Below, piece by piece: positions 42,621 to 51,249 of a DNA stretch of 64,000 nucleotides (its first letter is position 1; every line of letters starts with the position of its first letter). Source of the DNA: CAZPBC01 sp964584775 (lineage in GTDB: Bacteria > Chlamydiota > Chlamydiia > Chlamydiales > SLFE01); contig CAZPBC010000005.1 in NCBI GenBank assembly GCA_964584775.1, positions 13,560-77,559 of the forward strand. The letters run 5' to 3'. Position numbers and translations under genes: made by a program. The notes beneath the pieces are model-generated. The model did not search any database and had not been told where the DNA came from. It saw nothing but the letters and a program-made list of their open reading frames with translations.

Positions 42621-43883
42621 TCACTGCAACTCATATTTAAGAGTGATGTTATCTTCTTTATTATAAGTTACTTGAGACTCTTCGTCAAGAGGGTCAATGG
42701 GAGCCTTTCCAGGAACCAATACGAGTGGAACAGCTGCTCTTAAAAAGGGAGGAACACGCGACTTTGAAAGGGACTCTCTTCGCTTTTTCTGCTCTCTTGA
42801 AAACTCGAGAGGCCGTTGCAACTCATACGAGAGCTGCCGAGGAAGTGAAAGGTGAATCTCTCCACTGAACACTCCCTTCCAACCCTGTTCTTTTTTCGAT
42901 GAGGTTCTCCCCTTTTCTAATTTCCACACTCCATCCAAAGAGTGTAGAAAGAAGAGTCGTGCGCGGTCGACCAAGAGGGTGCATTGAGTAAGAAGAATCT
43001 GTTTTCCTTGAGCTCCCTTCGCAATCCAGTCGATCAAAGATTCCAGCCGCTGTTCAGGGATCACCGCATTTTCTTCTAGGAGAATCTTGCGAATCAGCGC
43101 TTTTTGTACTCCTCTTTCAGATGGAAATTGAGCTGAAAAGTCATAGCACGTTCCCATCGGTCCCTCCACCTTTTCAGGCGTCCAGGGTTTGAGTAAATGG
43201 TGCAAGACCTCTTCCCTCTCTCTCATTTCTTGAACCAGCTGCAAGAGAGGAGAAGCAAGCTCTTTACCAAACTGCTCTTTGAGAAAAGGAAACACTTTTT
43301 TTCTCATCCGAGCACGTAGAAAACGCTCATCTCCATTCGACGGATCGAGAAAATAGGGCCGCTTTTCCGCTTCCAAAAGGTCAACTAGCACCTGCTTTTT
43401 AACAGACAAGAGTGGCCGATAAAGAGTCAGCTCTCCCCTTGTTGCCACAGGCTCCATTCCACGGACGAAATCCACACGACCTGACTCCAGAAGCTGCTTC
43501 AACAGGGTTTCTAACTGATCCTCTTCAGTATGGGCCAAAAAGACCCCCCTAAGAGAAGCTTTTTTGGAAATTTCCTTGAAGAACTTCAAACGCTCTTCTC
43601 TCCAGTACGCCTCCAAATTCCCCTTTGGAGGAGCCTTCTCTAATCCTTTCATGTGTAAGGGTACTCCAAGCTCATTTGCCTGATCCTGAAGGACTTTCGC
43701 TTCATCATCACTCTCCTTTCGATACCCGTGGTTCACATGGAGGAGATGGAGTTGAACATCCATTTGATGCAGGAGGTGAAACAGGGCAGTAGAATCGGGC
43801 CCACCAGAGAGCCCGAGACCGACAGGCTGACCTGCAAGTGCATGGTACTCAATAAATTGTTTCAGAACATCAAATGGGTTCAC
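42621..43883 (-). CDS. tilS: tRNA(Ile)-lysidine synthase
   Basis: 420 residues. PP-loop SGGPDS at 26-31, FLAHTEEDQLETLLKQLLESG and FLRARMRKKVFPFLKE, the usual TilS features. It makes lysidine at position 34 of tRNA-Ile(CAU). The C-terminal 120 residues are weakly conserved. Start overlaps the preceding GYF-like gene stop by 4 nt. Confidence 0.93.
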   Translation of the reverse strand: MNPFDVLKQFIEYHALAGQPVGLGLSGGPDSTALFHLLHQMDVQLHLLHVNHGYRKESDDEAKVLQDQANELGVPLHMKGLEKAPPKGNLEAYWREERLKFFKEISKKASLRGVFLAHTEEDQLETLLKQLLESGRVDFVRGMEPVATRGELTLYRPLLSVKKQVLVDLLEAEKRPYFLDPSNGDERFLRARMRKKVFPFLKEQFGKELASPLLQLVQEMREREEVLHHLLKPWTPEKVEGPMGTCYDFSAQFPSERGVQKALIRKILLEENAVIPEQRLESLIDWIAKGAQGKQILLTQCTLLVDRARLFFLHSLDGVWKLEKGRTSSKKEQGWKGVFSGEIHLSLPRQLSYELQRPLEFSREQKKRRESLSKSRVPPFLRAAVPLVLVPGKAPIDPLDEESQVTYNKEDNITLKYELQ

Positions 43884-44191
43884 GGGAGATAAATCAAGGC
43901 TAATAGGGTGATCACAAGGACAACAAGGATGAGGAACCAGAGAGGGGGCGAGCGGCTCTCCTGGAAAGTGAGGACACTCTCTCCTCCCCCATACTTCCCA
44001 TAGAACGCATCCTCTTCTTCGAAAAGGACTTTGAGCTCAGGAATCTCCTCGATGGGCAGCCAAACGGCCATCCCCTTTTTCCAGGCGAGGGTCCTAAGAG
44101 TCACTCGGGTGTCCGCCTTCAGGTCATAGACTGAAAAGGGGCCCTCGGTCTCATCCTCGATCCGAATGTACCACTCCTTCTTAAATCGCAT
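43880..44191 (-). CDS. Small GYF_2-like domain protein with C-terminal membrane anchor
   Basis: 103 residues. WYIRIEDETEGPFSVYDLKA and the following TLRTLAWKKGMAVWLPIEEI are the pattern of the bacterial GYF_2/DUF4339 domain (W-Y ... GPF ... L ... W..GM..W). The last 20 residues (PLWFLILVVLVITLLALIYL) form a tail anchor, so the domain faces the cytosol. It is coupled to tilS (ATGA). The gene order puts it opposite to lptF. Role unknown. Confidence 0.7.
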   Translation of the reverse strand: MRFKKEWYIRIEDETEGPFSVYDLKADTRVTLRTLAWKKGMAVWLPIEEIPELKVLFEEEDAFYGKYGGGESVLTFQESRSPPLWFLILVVLVITLLALIYLP

Positions 44192-44288
44192 ATAGCCGAT
44201 TGTACCATATCACGAAGATCTTGTCGGTCACTTTGTCCCCTTTTCGAGAAGGTTTCACGAAATATCACGTTGATGTATCTTCATTCAG

Positions 44289-45425
44289 ATGATTCTTCGA
44301 AGTTACTTACAGATCGAGTACCTCCGCACCTTTCTCCTCTCTGTGGCATCGTTCATCGCTATTTTGATGACGACACGCCTTGAAGACATAGCCCGGTTCG
44401 CTGCCTTCGGCGCGAGCGGCCTCAAAGTCGTCGAACTGATCATCTACCAAATCCCTTATGTTCTCCCGATCGTCATCCCCATCTCAGCCATCATTGCCTC
44501 CTTAACGGTCTCGCAGCGCCTCTCTACGTCCGGGGAACTCATCGCACTTAGAGCAAGCGGACTCTCCCTCGCTCAGATCTTCAGCCCTGTGCTCATCCTG
44601 GCTTTTTTCTTAAGTTTGACAAACTTCCTCATCACTTCAGAGCTTGCCACAGAATCTGCAGCTCAGAGTCGCTCGATTCAAAAGCAGGTCGCTATGATCA
44701 ATCCACTTGCTGTGATCCATAACAAACAGCTGATCAAGAACAGTAATTTATTTATCGAAACAGCCAGCCGCAACATCGCACGGAGCTCACTCGAAGATGT
44801 CACAATCGCCTTTTGGAATGAAAAATTGAACCGCATGAGCCTTTTCTTAATAAGAGAAATGCTTTTCGAAGCCCCGTTTTTGGAAGCTAAACAGATGACA
44901 GCAATTTCAAGCTTCTCCCCCAACCAGCGTAAAACCTTTGACAACCTTTACTTGGAAAACATCCAGAAAAGCCGAATGGATATTGAGGGGTTTTCTCTTT
45001 ACCTCGACCAGAAAGCCAGAAAAGTGAACCACGACTATCTGAAAATGGCTCTTCTTTTGACGCGGATGAGTGAAATGAAAAAAGAGCTAGAAGGACTTCC
45101 GGAAGAGGCGAAAGAGCGGCATGAAATTCAGAAGCAGTACCGCGAAGCTCTTTCAGAGATCTTTCGACGCCTCTCTTTAGGGGCGGTCGTCTTTGCATTT
45201 ACACTCATGGGACTCTCTTTTGGATGCACTGTTGGAAGGAACTCTTCACAGTACGGAATCCTTGCCATCATCTCTCTTGCCTGCCTCTACCTGATTCTCT
45301 TTTTCACAGGCAAAAGCTTAGCTTACAACCCCTTCCTCTCAGTGCTCCTTTACTTTGCGCCCATCTTCATCATTGTCTACCTTTCCCTCCGCCACCTCTC
45401 CCGTCTCTCAGGAGGTTTAGAATGA
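44289..45425 (+). CDS. lptF: LPS export permease LptF
   Basis: 378 residues, YjgP/YjgQ family: three N-terminal membrane spans (about 10-30, 52-75, 93-115), a periplasmic beta-jellyroll region (about 120-275) and three C-terminal spans (about 295-370). Sequence cues: LRTFLLSVASFIAILMTTRLEDI, then ELIALRASGLSLAQIFSPVL, the coupling-helix region. With LptG and LptB2 it drives lipopolysaccharide transport. It overlaps lptG by 4 nt (ATGA). Confidence 0.9.
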   Translation: MILRSYLQIEYLRTFLLSVASFIAILMTTRLEDIARFAAFGASGLKVVELIIYQIPYVLPIVIPISAIIASLTVSQRLSTSGELIALRASGLSLAQIFSPVLILAFFLSLTNFLITSELATESAAQSRSIQKQVAMINPLAVIHNKQLIKNSNLFIETASRNIARSSLEDVTIAFWNEKLNRMSLFLIREMLFEAPFLEAKQMTAISSFSPNQRKTFDNLYLENIQKSRMDIEGFSLYLDQKARKVNHDYLKMALLLTRMSEMKKELEGLPEEAKERHEIQKQYREALSEIFRRLSLGAVVFAFTLMGLSFGCTVGRNSSQYGILAIISLACLYLILFFTGKSLAYNPFLSVLLYFAPIFIIVYLSLRHLSRLSGGLE

Positions 45426-46495
45426 TCCCTAAAAAGCTCTGGGAGCGTTACTTCCTCAAAGAATTCTTCACTGTCTTTTTGCTGTTTCTAGCGTGTCTCT
45501 TCACGCTCTTCGTTGTCATCGATTACACAAGCCGTGCAGGAAATCAATTTTTCAGTCAACTCCAGTTTAAGGAAATTGTCGAGATCTATGTCTTCACTTA
45601 CGTACAGCGCCTTGATATCTTAATCCCCTTTGCACTCCTCGTCACGACCGTCAAGACCCTAACCACCTTCAACATCCGCAATGAGCTGGTCGCACTCATG
45701 GCATCCGGCGTCTCTATCAAGCGCCTCATGCGCCCCTTAATCTCTATTGGCATCTTATGCACCCTCCTTCTCTACCTCAGTGAAGAGTTTCTGCTTCCAT
45801 TTGCCTATGAGCGCATCAACTTCTTGAAAGATAAATACCAGACTGAAAAGGAGGTCAAAGCCACTTCAAGAAACATCCGCTCCCTTGCCGTCCAAGGCCA
45901 AGGACTCTTCCTCTACCACAACTTTGACGCCCATAAGCGTGCGTTCTTTGATGCCTTCTGGATCCGTTCCAATAAAGAAATCTACCGCATCAAGTACCTC
46001 CACCCCTTTGAGGAGCCCTTCATTGGCTACTACGTCGATCACTTCACCCGAAATGAGGACCAAGAGATTGTGCTCGTAAACTCCTACGAATCCAAAATTT
46101 TTCCCAAAATGCGCTTCACCGAAAGAGACCTTCGGCGCTCGACCATTCTCCCCGAACAAGAGAAGCTGAGTCATTTAGCTCGGGTTGCCTTTGAACCGCA
46201 AACCAAAGAGGCTAAAGCCGAGGCGCGGGCTGCTCTTTACCACAAGCTGGTGATGCCCCTCCTCGCACTCCTTGCTGTCATGGCACCTGCCCCCTACTGC
46301 CTGCGCTTCACCCGCTCGCTACCGATCTTCAAAATCTACCTCGTCAGTATGCTAGTGATGTTTACTTTCTACCTCATCATGAACGCAGCCCTCATCCTTG
46401 GAGAAGCCAACGTCCTTCCTCCCGCTCTCGCCATTTTTGTTCCCTTTGGTCTCTACGCATTGTTTTTCACATGGCAATACAGTAAACTACAGTAA
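45422..46495 (+). CDS. lptG: LPS export permease LptG
   Basis: 357 residues from the ATG at 45422; the open frame upstream to 45224 lies inside lptF and is shadow. Same architecture as LptF: LWERYFLKEFFTVFLLFLAC, then NELVALMASGVSIKRLMRPL, periplasmic region with FTRNEDQEIVLVNSYES, and C-terminal spans from about 265. The assignment of F and G between the pair is by order and could be reversed. Confidence 0.88.
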   Translation: MIPKKLWERYFLKEFFTVFLLFLACLFTLFVVIDYTSRAGNQFFSQLQFKEIVEIYVFTYVQRLDILIPFALLVTTVKTLTTFNIRNELVALMASGVSIKRLMRPLISIGILCTLLLYLSEEFLLPFAYERINFLKDKYQTEKEVKATSRNIRSLAVQGQGLFLYHNFDAHKRAFFDAFWIRSNKEIYRIKYLHPFEEPFIGYYVDHFTRNEDQEIVLVNSYESKIFPKMRFTERDLRRSTILPEQEKLSHLARVAFEPQTKEAKAEARAALYHKLVMPLLALLAVMAPAPYCLRFTRSLPIFKIYLVSMLVMFTFYLIMNAALILGEANVLPPALAIFVPFGLYALFFTWQYSKLQ

Positions 46496-46497
46496 CC

Positions 46498-47604
46498 ATG
46501 ACAACTGCGCTCTCACAGCTCATCATCCAAAAAGATGCGATCGCCTACAACCTCCGCCAGTTGCAAAACCACCTCCCCCAAAAGCCGCTCATTATAGGAG
46601 TTGTCAAAGCCGATGGGTATGGAACGGGAGCTCTCTCTCTTGTTAAAACCCTCAAAGAGCTAGGTATGACCTATTTTTCGGTGGCTACCATCAGCGAAGC
46701 AGTCGCACTCAGGAAGGGAGGCATACAAGACCCGATCCTGACATTTTACTGCGGGCCCCACCAAGCAAAGATCGCAGTCGAGCATCAACTCAATGTCGCC
46801 GTCTCCAACCTCAGTGAAATCGAAGCCTTAGAAGCGGCTAGCACGCCCTCCAAAACAAAGGTCCATCTACACATCAACACAGGCATGAGTCGCCTGGGTT
46901 GTAGTTTGAAAGAAGCCCTTCCCCTTGCCCAAAAAATCGCCTCCTCCCCATCTCTTGAGCTTGAGGGACTCATGTCACACTACAGCTCCATCGACGAGCC
47001 CGAGCAAGACACCTTCTCCCTCCTGCAAACCACCCGGTTTATGAAAGCCATCGATGCCATCCGTGAAGCTGGAATCGACTTCAAATACACTCATATCTCG
47101 AACTCTGCCGGTGCAGTAAGGCTTCCAAACTCCATCTTCAATGCCGTCCGTGTCGGCCTCCAACTCCTCGGGGTCCCACAAGTGGACTCTAAACTCGATT
47201 ACAAGCCCGCATTGACTTTCCAAAGCCAACTCGTTCAAGTCCACACCCTAGGAATGGGAGAGCCGGTCTCCTACAACCGCCACTACAGAGCTCCTCGTGA
47301 CGGCACACGGATTGGAGTGGTGCCTGTCGGTTACTATGATGGAATTAAGCGGGAATTTAGAGACCGTGGGCAAGTTCAAGTCGCCGGCAAAAAAGCCAAG
47401 ATCTGTGGAACGATCTGCATGGATTTTCTGATGATCGACATCACCGATCTCCCAGCAATCAAAGAGGGAGACCCCGTGACATTCTTTGGCTTTGATGAAT
47501 CAGGAAAATGGGTCGATGCTGTCGAATTTGCCAAAGAGGGGCAAACCATCGCCCATGAACTCTTCTCTGGAATCGGTCCCAGAGTCGAACGGCGTTGGAT
47601 TTAG
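46498..47604 (+). CDS. alr: Alanine racemase
   Basis: 368 residues. The PLP lysine is Lys37 in VVKADGYGTGA; the second catalytic base is Tyr259 in VSYNRHYRAP; HINTGMSRLG and ICMDFLMIDITDLPA complete the signature. It interconverts L- and D-alanine for peptidoglycan. From memory, Chlamydiaceae lack alr and use GlyA instead, so a classical alr marks a non-Chlamydiaceae chlamydia. It follows lptG after 2 nt and so shares its transcript. Confidence 0.95.
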   Translation: MTTALSQLIIQKDAIAYNLRQLQNHLPQKPLIIGVVKADGYGTGALSLVKTLKELGMTYFSVATISEAVALRKGGIQDPILTFYCGPHQAKIAVEHQLNVAVSNLSEIEALEAASTPSKTKVHLHINTGMSRLGCSLKEALPLAQKIASSPSLELEGLMSHYSSIDEPEQDTFSLLQTTRFMKAIDAIREAGIDFKYTHISNSAGAVRLPNSIFNAVRVGLQLLGVPQVDSKLDYKPALTFQSQLVQVHTLGMGEPVSYNRHYRAPRDGTRIGVVPVGYYDGIKREFRDRGQVQVAGKKAKICGTICMDFLMIDITDLPAIKEGDPVTFFGFDESGKWVDAVEFAKEGQTIAHELFSGIGPRVERRWI

Positions 47605-47618
47605 GAAGCAGTTACATT

Positions 47619-49823
47619 TTATGCTGCCTCTTCTTTTTCCTCCTCCCACTCGACAATTGGGAGAGATAACTGTAGCTCTTCGAAATTGAAGTCAAAAAGC
47701 GGATTAAAAGCCTTCATGAAGTCCTCGTGAAACTTGCTGTAACCCACACGCTCTTTAATTCCTTCAATAGTTTGAAGGATGTGCAGGAGGTGCGATACCG
47801 TGTCAGCAAGCGGTGCCCTCTCCCTCACAAAGATCGCAGGGCCAAAGAAGAGAGCCTTTAGATAACGGATGTCACTCTCACGCAATTTTGGAGACTGGAT
47901 CCACCTCATCAGCATCAATAGTCCAGCAGAGTAAACAGTGCTTGTATCTACTCCATCTTTACAAGAGAAACTAAATCCTGTGGGTTTGACGATTTCAACC
48001 GCCTTAAGCGAAAGTAGAATGTAGTAAATTGCAATAAAGCTCGTCCTTTCGTTTTGGGAGAGAAATTTTTCTCCATGAAAGAACTGCTCATGAACCGCTT
48101 CCATCAAATCTTGGAAAAACCCTTTAATAAAGACCTGTTTCAAAGAGTCAGAGAAATAAAAGCCAGTTGCAGTATCAGACAATTGATCTAAGAAGTTCGC
48201 CTTAAATTCTTCCGCACTATCCTCCTTCAAATAAGGACCATTTTGGTGGTAGAACGGAGTGTCGACAGCTAGAGTCATGACCTCCAAATGAGGCTTAAAT
48301 TGGCTTGATTTAGAGAGCTGCTCTAAGCAGGAGGCTCTTGCAAATTCCTTCCACGACGTGCGGTCTTGTAGGTTCACCAAGAGATGCTTAGTTTCGACAT
48401 TCTGTCGACTTGCAGATAGAAGGTACGCTTTAAACTCATCTGTCGCGACCGCTTTGTTAATCTGTGTTTGCCTGGTCGGAGAGGGCAGCCTGAGTGTTGT
48501 AATATGCTCTTCTCCCATATCCAAAAAGTAGAGTGGGTATGAGAAGTTGCCTTGCATTGTCGAATCAAACGCTGACTGCTTTCCCTCTTCGATCGACTCT
48601 AGGACACGTTGAAGCGGACCTCTCGCCGATTTTTGAAGCGCTTTCACAATTTCAGCAAAGTCATACGCTAGACGGCTCCAAAGAAACGCACCCCTCTCAC
48701 TCAGCCCACGTGTCGTCGTCGGAAATAGGGATTCTGCATGAGTGAGTTTATCCAGAATCTGCCCAAAGAGTTCACCCATCATACTTAAATGCAAGATGAC
48801 TCCCCTTGATAAGTTATGAGAAGTATCCACGACACAGGCGCCGACGACGCTTGGATGCTTCGGAGGATACAGGACCAACTTCTGATAGTAACGCGTTTGC
48901 AAGCACTCTCTTAAGTAAGAGATCATATCTGAAAAATAGTCTGAATTCCCTTTCATACCTTTGACGTGTTCCCGGTTTCCGGCAGCTAAATAGAGTGCAA
49001 TAAAACACTTATTCAACGCTGCAACGGCGTCCTTGTCTTTATGTCGAAAAGCCTCTTGGTAGAAGCGCTCCATGGGGATACGGAGGCTTTTAAGAAGACT
49101 GATCGCTCCCCTCTGGCAAACACGGTCCCTGACAGAGTCCATATCTTCAAAAAGGCCGACTTCTTCACCAGAGTAACTTCCAAAATCCGAAACAATCCGA
49201 ATATTTCTGAGTAGACGAGGTGAAAAGAAGCGTGAGCCATCCTCCTTCCTCAAAAGCAAGAGCTCATAGTCAGTGTCTTTTTTCACCATATCAAGATCGA
49301 CAAAAACATGCCGACTCTTCTCCTTCTTGATCATCCGGCTCTTACGCTCATCTTCTTTCGTCGGCAACCCACCAGCAAGTCCAATGATCCACTTTCCTAA
49401 AAGCCCCACATCGACTTGTTTTTCAATTTTATGGCTATAGAAGTCTTTCAGCCGTTTGTACTCTGCCAGCTGTGTGACGCTCTCGCCGCTTTTCAACTGA
49501 AAAATCCGCGAATATTTATCCAACTTTTCGGCAGCTTCTCCAACGAGAACCATGATGGAGTGTACATCCTCTAGCCGTTTTTTCTCTAAGACATAGGGGG
49601 ACTTGGAAGAGAAGCTCTCTTGGAGGTGCTCCAAGATGACGCCAAAGATTTGCCGAACGCGACCCTCACTCAGCTCTTCTGTGAGCTCTTTGACACGCTC
49701 TGGTGCCAGGTGATAGTCTTTTGTCTCTTCTGGCTTCTGTACCTCAAAGTCTGCGACATCGGTCAATGTTTTGAGTGCTTCGTTAAACGAAATGATCTTA
49801 CTCTCTTTCTTCTTCCGTCCCAT
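47619..49823 (-). CDS. Large conserved-looking chlamydial hypothetical protein
   Basis: 734 residues, no signal peptide, no strong membrane span, mostly helical. The N-terminus is basic (MGRKKKESKIISF) and the C-terminus acidic (IVEWEEEKEEAA). I recognise no domain. A long uncharacterised protein (CT837, from memory) lies next to the lptF/lptG pair in C. trachomatis, so this may be its orthologue. It converges on alr. The 241-nt gap upstream (49824-50064) holds only AT-rich leader sequence for the divergent gene at 50065. Confidence 0.65.
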   Translation of the reverse strand: MGRKKKESKIISFNEALKTLTDVADFEVQKPEETKDYHLAPERVKELTEELSEGRVRQIFGVILEHLQESFSSKSPYVLEKKRLEDVHSIMVLVGEAAEKLDKYSRIFQLKSGESVTQLAEYKRLKDFYSHKIEKQVDVGLLGKWIIGLAGGLPTKEDERKSRMIKKEKSRHVFVDLDMVKKDTDYELLLLRKEDGSRFFSPRLLRNIRIVSDFGSYSGEEVGLFEDMDSVRDRVCQRGAISLLKSLRIPMERFYQEAFRHKDKDAVAALNKCFIALYLAAGNREHVKGMKGNSDYFSDMISYLRECLQTRYYQKLVLYPPKHPSVVGACVVDTSHNLSRGVILHLSMMGELFGQILDKLTHAESLFPTTTRGLSERGAFLWSRLAYDFAEIVKALQKSARGPLQRVLESIEEGKQSAFDSTMQGNFSYPLYFLDMGEEHITTLRLPSPTRQTQINKAVATDEFKAYLLSASRQNVETKHLLVNLQDRTSWKEFARASCLEQLSKSSQFKPHLEVMTLAVDTPFYHQNGPYLKEDSAEEFKANFLDQLSDTATGFYFSDSLKQVFIKGFFQDLMEAVHEQFFHGEKFLSQNERTSFIAIYYILLSLKAVEIVKPTGFSFSCKDGVDTSTVYSAGLLMLMRWIQSPKLRESDIRYLKALFFGPAIFVRERAPLADTVSHLLHILQTIEGIKERVGYSKFHEDFMKAFNPLFDFNFEELQLSLPIVEWEEEKEEAA

Positions 49824-50004
49824 GATCCACCTACTTTTAGAAGGCTAAATATCCTCCTTTTCTCTGGAAAAGGTGCAAATCTGGCCTCCGATTGATTATC
49901 TACATCTATTATGCGCTTTAAATAATTTTTTTACAAATACTAGCATTACTCTAAATCACGCTCTAACTTGCTTAAATTGAGTCTCGTAATGAAATAGTTT
50001 AATA

Positions 50005-50023
50005 TTTAAATTTTTGTTATAAT
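50005..50023 (+). promoter_or_regulatory. AT-rich promoter module for the gene at 50065
   Basis: TTTAAA (50005-50010), 7 nt, TATAAT (50018-50023), then ATG at 50065 after GAAGGTG. One of four copies of the same layout. Confidence 0.5.
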
Positions 50024-50064
50024 TTATTTATAAAACTAACTAATAATACTATGAAGGTGAAACG

Positions 50065-50409
50065 ATGCCTGGAAGCCTAACCGTACACAGAGGCGGAGAC
50101 CCGCTAAGTTCCGTCCACTCCTTTCATGTAAAACAGATGCCACGCTCAGGCAGTGCTGCTGACCTCAGATCAAGGAGTATAGCCTTAAAACAACTCCAAA
50201 AAAGAGGTTCAGGCTCAAAGGCCGCTCGATCCTTTTCTGGATCCAGAACACCTCAACCAGGAAGTGGGCTCAGGCGAACCGAAACAGTCCGCGCCCAGCA
50301 AGGGCTCGGGGCGCAAAAAACCGCTCCCCCTAGTCCCTTTACCGTCTCCCCTAAAAAGGATACCGCCCACGACGAAGCTCTCCAAAAAGCGCGAGCAATT
50401 CTTTCCTAA
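50065..50409 (+). CDS. Small Ser/Arg/Pro-rich hypothetical protein
   Basis: 114 residues, very basic and probably disordered: many Ser, Arg, Gly, Pro (MPRSGSAADLRSRS; RGSGSKAARSFSGSRTPQPG; APPSPFTVSPKKD). A short amphipathic helix ends it (HDEALQKARAILS). No family recognised. Composition fits a secreted effector or nucleic-acid-binding protein, but neither is shown. A GAAGGTG SD and the shared promoter module support it as a real gene. Confidence 0.6.
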   Translation: MPGSLTVHRGGDPLSSVHSFHVKQMPRSGSAADLRSRSIALKQLQKRGSGSKAARSFSGSRTPQPGSGLRRTETVRAQQGLGAQKTAPPSPFTVSPKKDTAHDEALQKARAILS

Positions 50410-50483
50410 TCCCCTCATATTCAATAGCTAGAGCGTACTATTAGGAGGAAATTCCTCAAATTCGTATGCTGCAAATATAAACT

Positions 50484-50512
50484 TTGACTTTAATAATTAA
50501 GTACTTAATTAT
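50484..50512 (+). promoter_or_regulatory. Promoter with 20-bp perfect palindrome upstream of the gene at 50543
   Basis: TTGACT at 50484-50489 is a near-consensus -35. From 50493 to 50512 the sequence is a perfect 20-bp palindrome centred on AAGT/ACTT that covers the spacer and the probable -10 region (TAATTA 50506-50511, 16 bp from the -35). This is a good shape for an operator. Confidence 0.5.
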
Positions 50513-50542
50513 AAGGTGCTTATTTTTTATACTTAGAGGAAA

Positions 50543-50896
50543 ATGAATATGTCATGGATTGAAACATTAAAGCTCGGGGGCAAGTTCACCGGAGAGTACA
50601 ACGACCTGAAGTTCTCCATCGAGATCGAGGACAAAACCGTCAAGGTCGATTGCAATGAACCTGAACTGATCAAACTCGCAAAAGACCTCTTCTTTGACCG
50701 CCTTAAAGAGATGCAAGAAGATGAGCAGTGGGTGGAATTCCTCAAGGTCTACGACATCGAAGTCTACCTTGATAAGGAGCTCATCGCCCGTATGGGAAAA
50801 AATGCCAAACCTAACTTTGTGAGCAGTTTCCTTGGACTCAAAAACCTCGAAGTCGTCTCGAACAGCCGTATCACCGACCTCATGTCTATGCTTTAG
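50543..50896 (+). CDS. Hypothetical cytosolic protein
   Basis: 117 residues with an in-frame second ATG two codons in; AGAGGAAA is the SD. Beta-rich start (LGGKFTGEYNDLKFSIEIED, VKVDCNEPELIKLAKD) followed by helices (FFDRLKEMQEDEQWVEFLKV). No membrane span. No family recognised. It is bracketed by its own promoter/palindrome and a GC-rich hairpin, so it is probably transcribed alone. Confidence 0.65.
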   Translation: MNMSWIETLKLGGKFTGEYNDLKFSIEIEDKTVKVDCNEPELIKLAKDLFFDRLKEMQEDEQWVEFLKVYDIEVYLDKELIARMGKNAKPNFVSSFLGLKNLEVVSNSRITDLMSML

Positions 50897-50905
50897 TCAT
50901 TTAAG

Positions 50906-50926
50906 AAGAGGGGGACTCCCCCTCTT
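50906..50926 (+). terminator. GC-rich hairpin after the gene at 50543
   Basis: AAGAGGGGG (50906-50914), loop ACT, CCCCCTCTT (50918-50926), a perfect 9-bp stem 10 nt past the stop. The T-run is poor (TTAATTCT), so termination may be incomplete. Confidence 0.6.
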
Positions 50927-50992
50927 AATTCTCCCTTAACACTTATTTGAGAACCTATCTTCCGATTGAAAACCTAGCATTAAGAGGACCGT

Positions 50993-51190
50993 ATGGCGAA
51001 CCCACTATCAAGACTACCAGGAGCAGGCGACTCAGGATCCCCCTGGGCAAAAGGCCCTGACCCCCGTACAGCAGCTGCCCCAAAGCCAGCAGATGAAAAA
51101 GCAGAAAAAGTCGCTAGTGAGGTGCTTAAAAGCGGACCAGGTGGGACTCCTGACGGAGGGAAATCTCCCTGGGCACCTGAAACCAAGTAG
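50993..51190 (+). CDS. Small Pro/Gly/Ala-rich hypothetical protein
   Basis: 65 residues, low complexity: SRLPGAGDSGSPWAKGPDP, then a short Ala/Lys/Glu helix (PADEKAEKVASEVLKSG) and GGTPDGGKSPWAPETK. The unit GSPWAKGP/GKSPWAPE occurs at both ends (SPWA repeated). SD AAGAGGA is good. Could be a small secreted or structural protein; no family recognised and small enough that being non-coding is possible. Confidence 0.45.
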   Translation: MANPLSRLPGAGDSGSPWAKGPDPRTAAAPKPADEKAEKVASEVLKSGPGGTPDGGKSPWAPETK

Positions 51191-51249
51191 TCCGAGCCAA
51201 CACATCTCCCCTGCCCCAAAAACTCCCCTTTCGTCTATAAACATACAAG

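Noticed and set aside
45224..45421. 66-residue N-terminal extension of lptG
   Set aside because: It overlaps lptF in another frame, while the ATG at 45422 gives the standard LptG start with an ATGA overlap.
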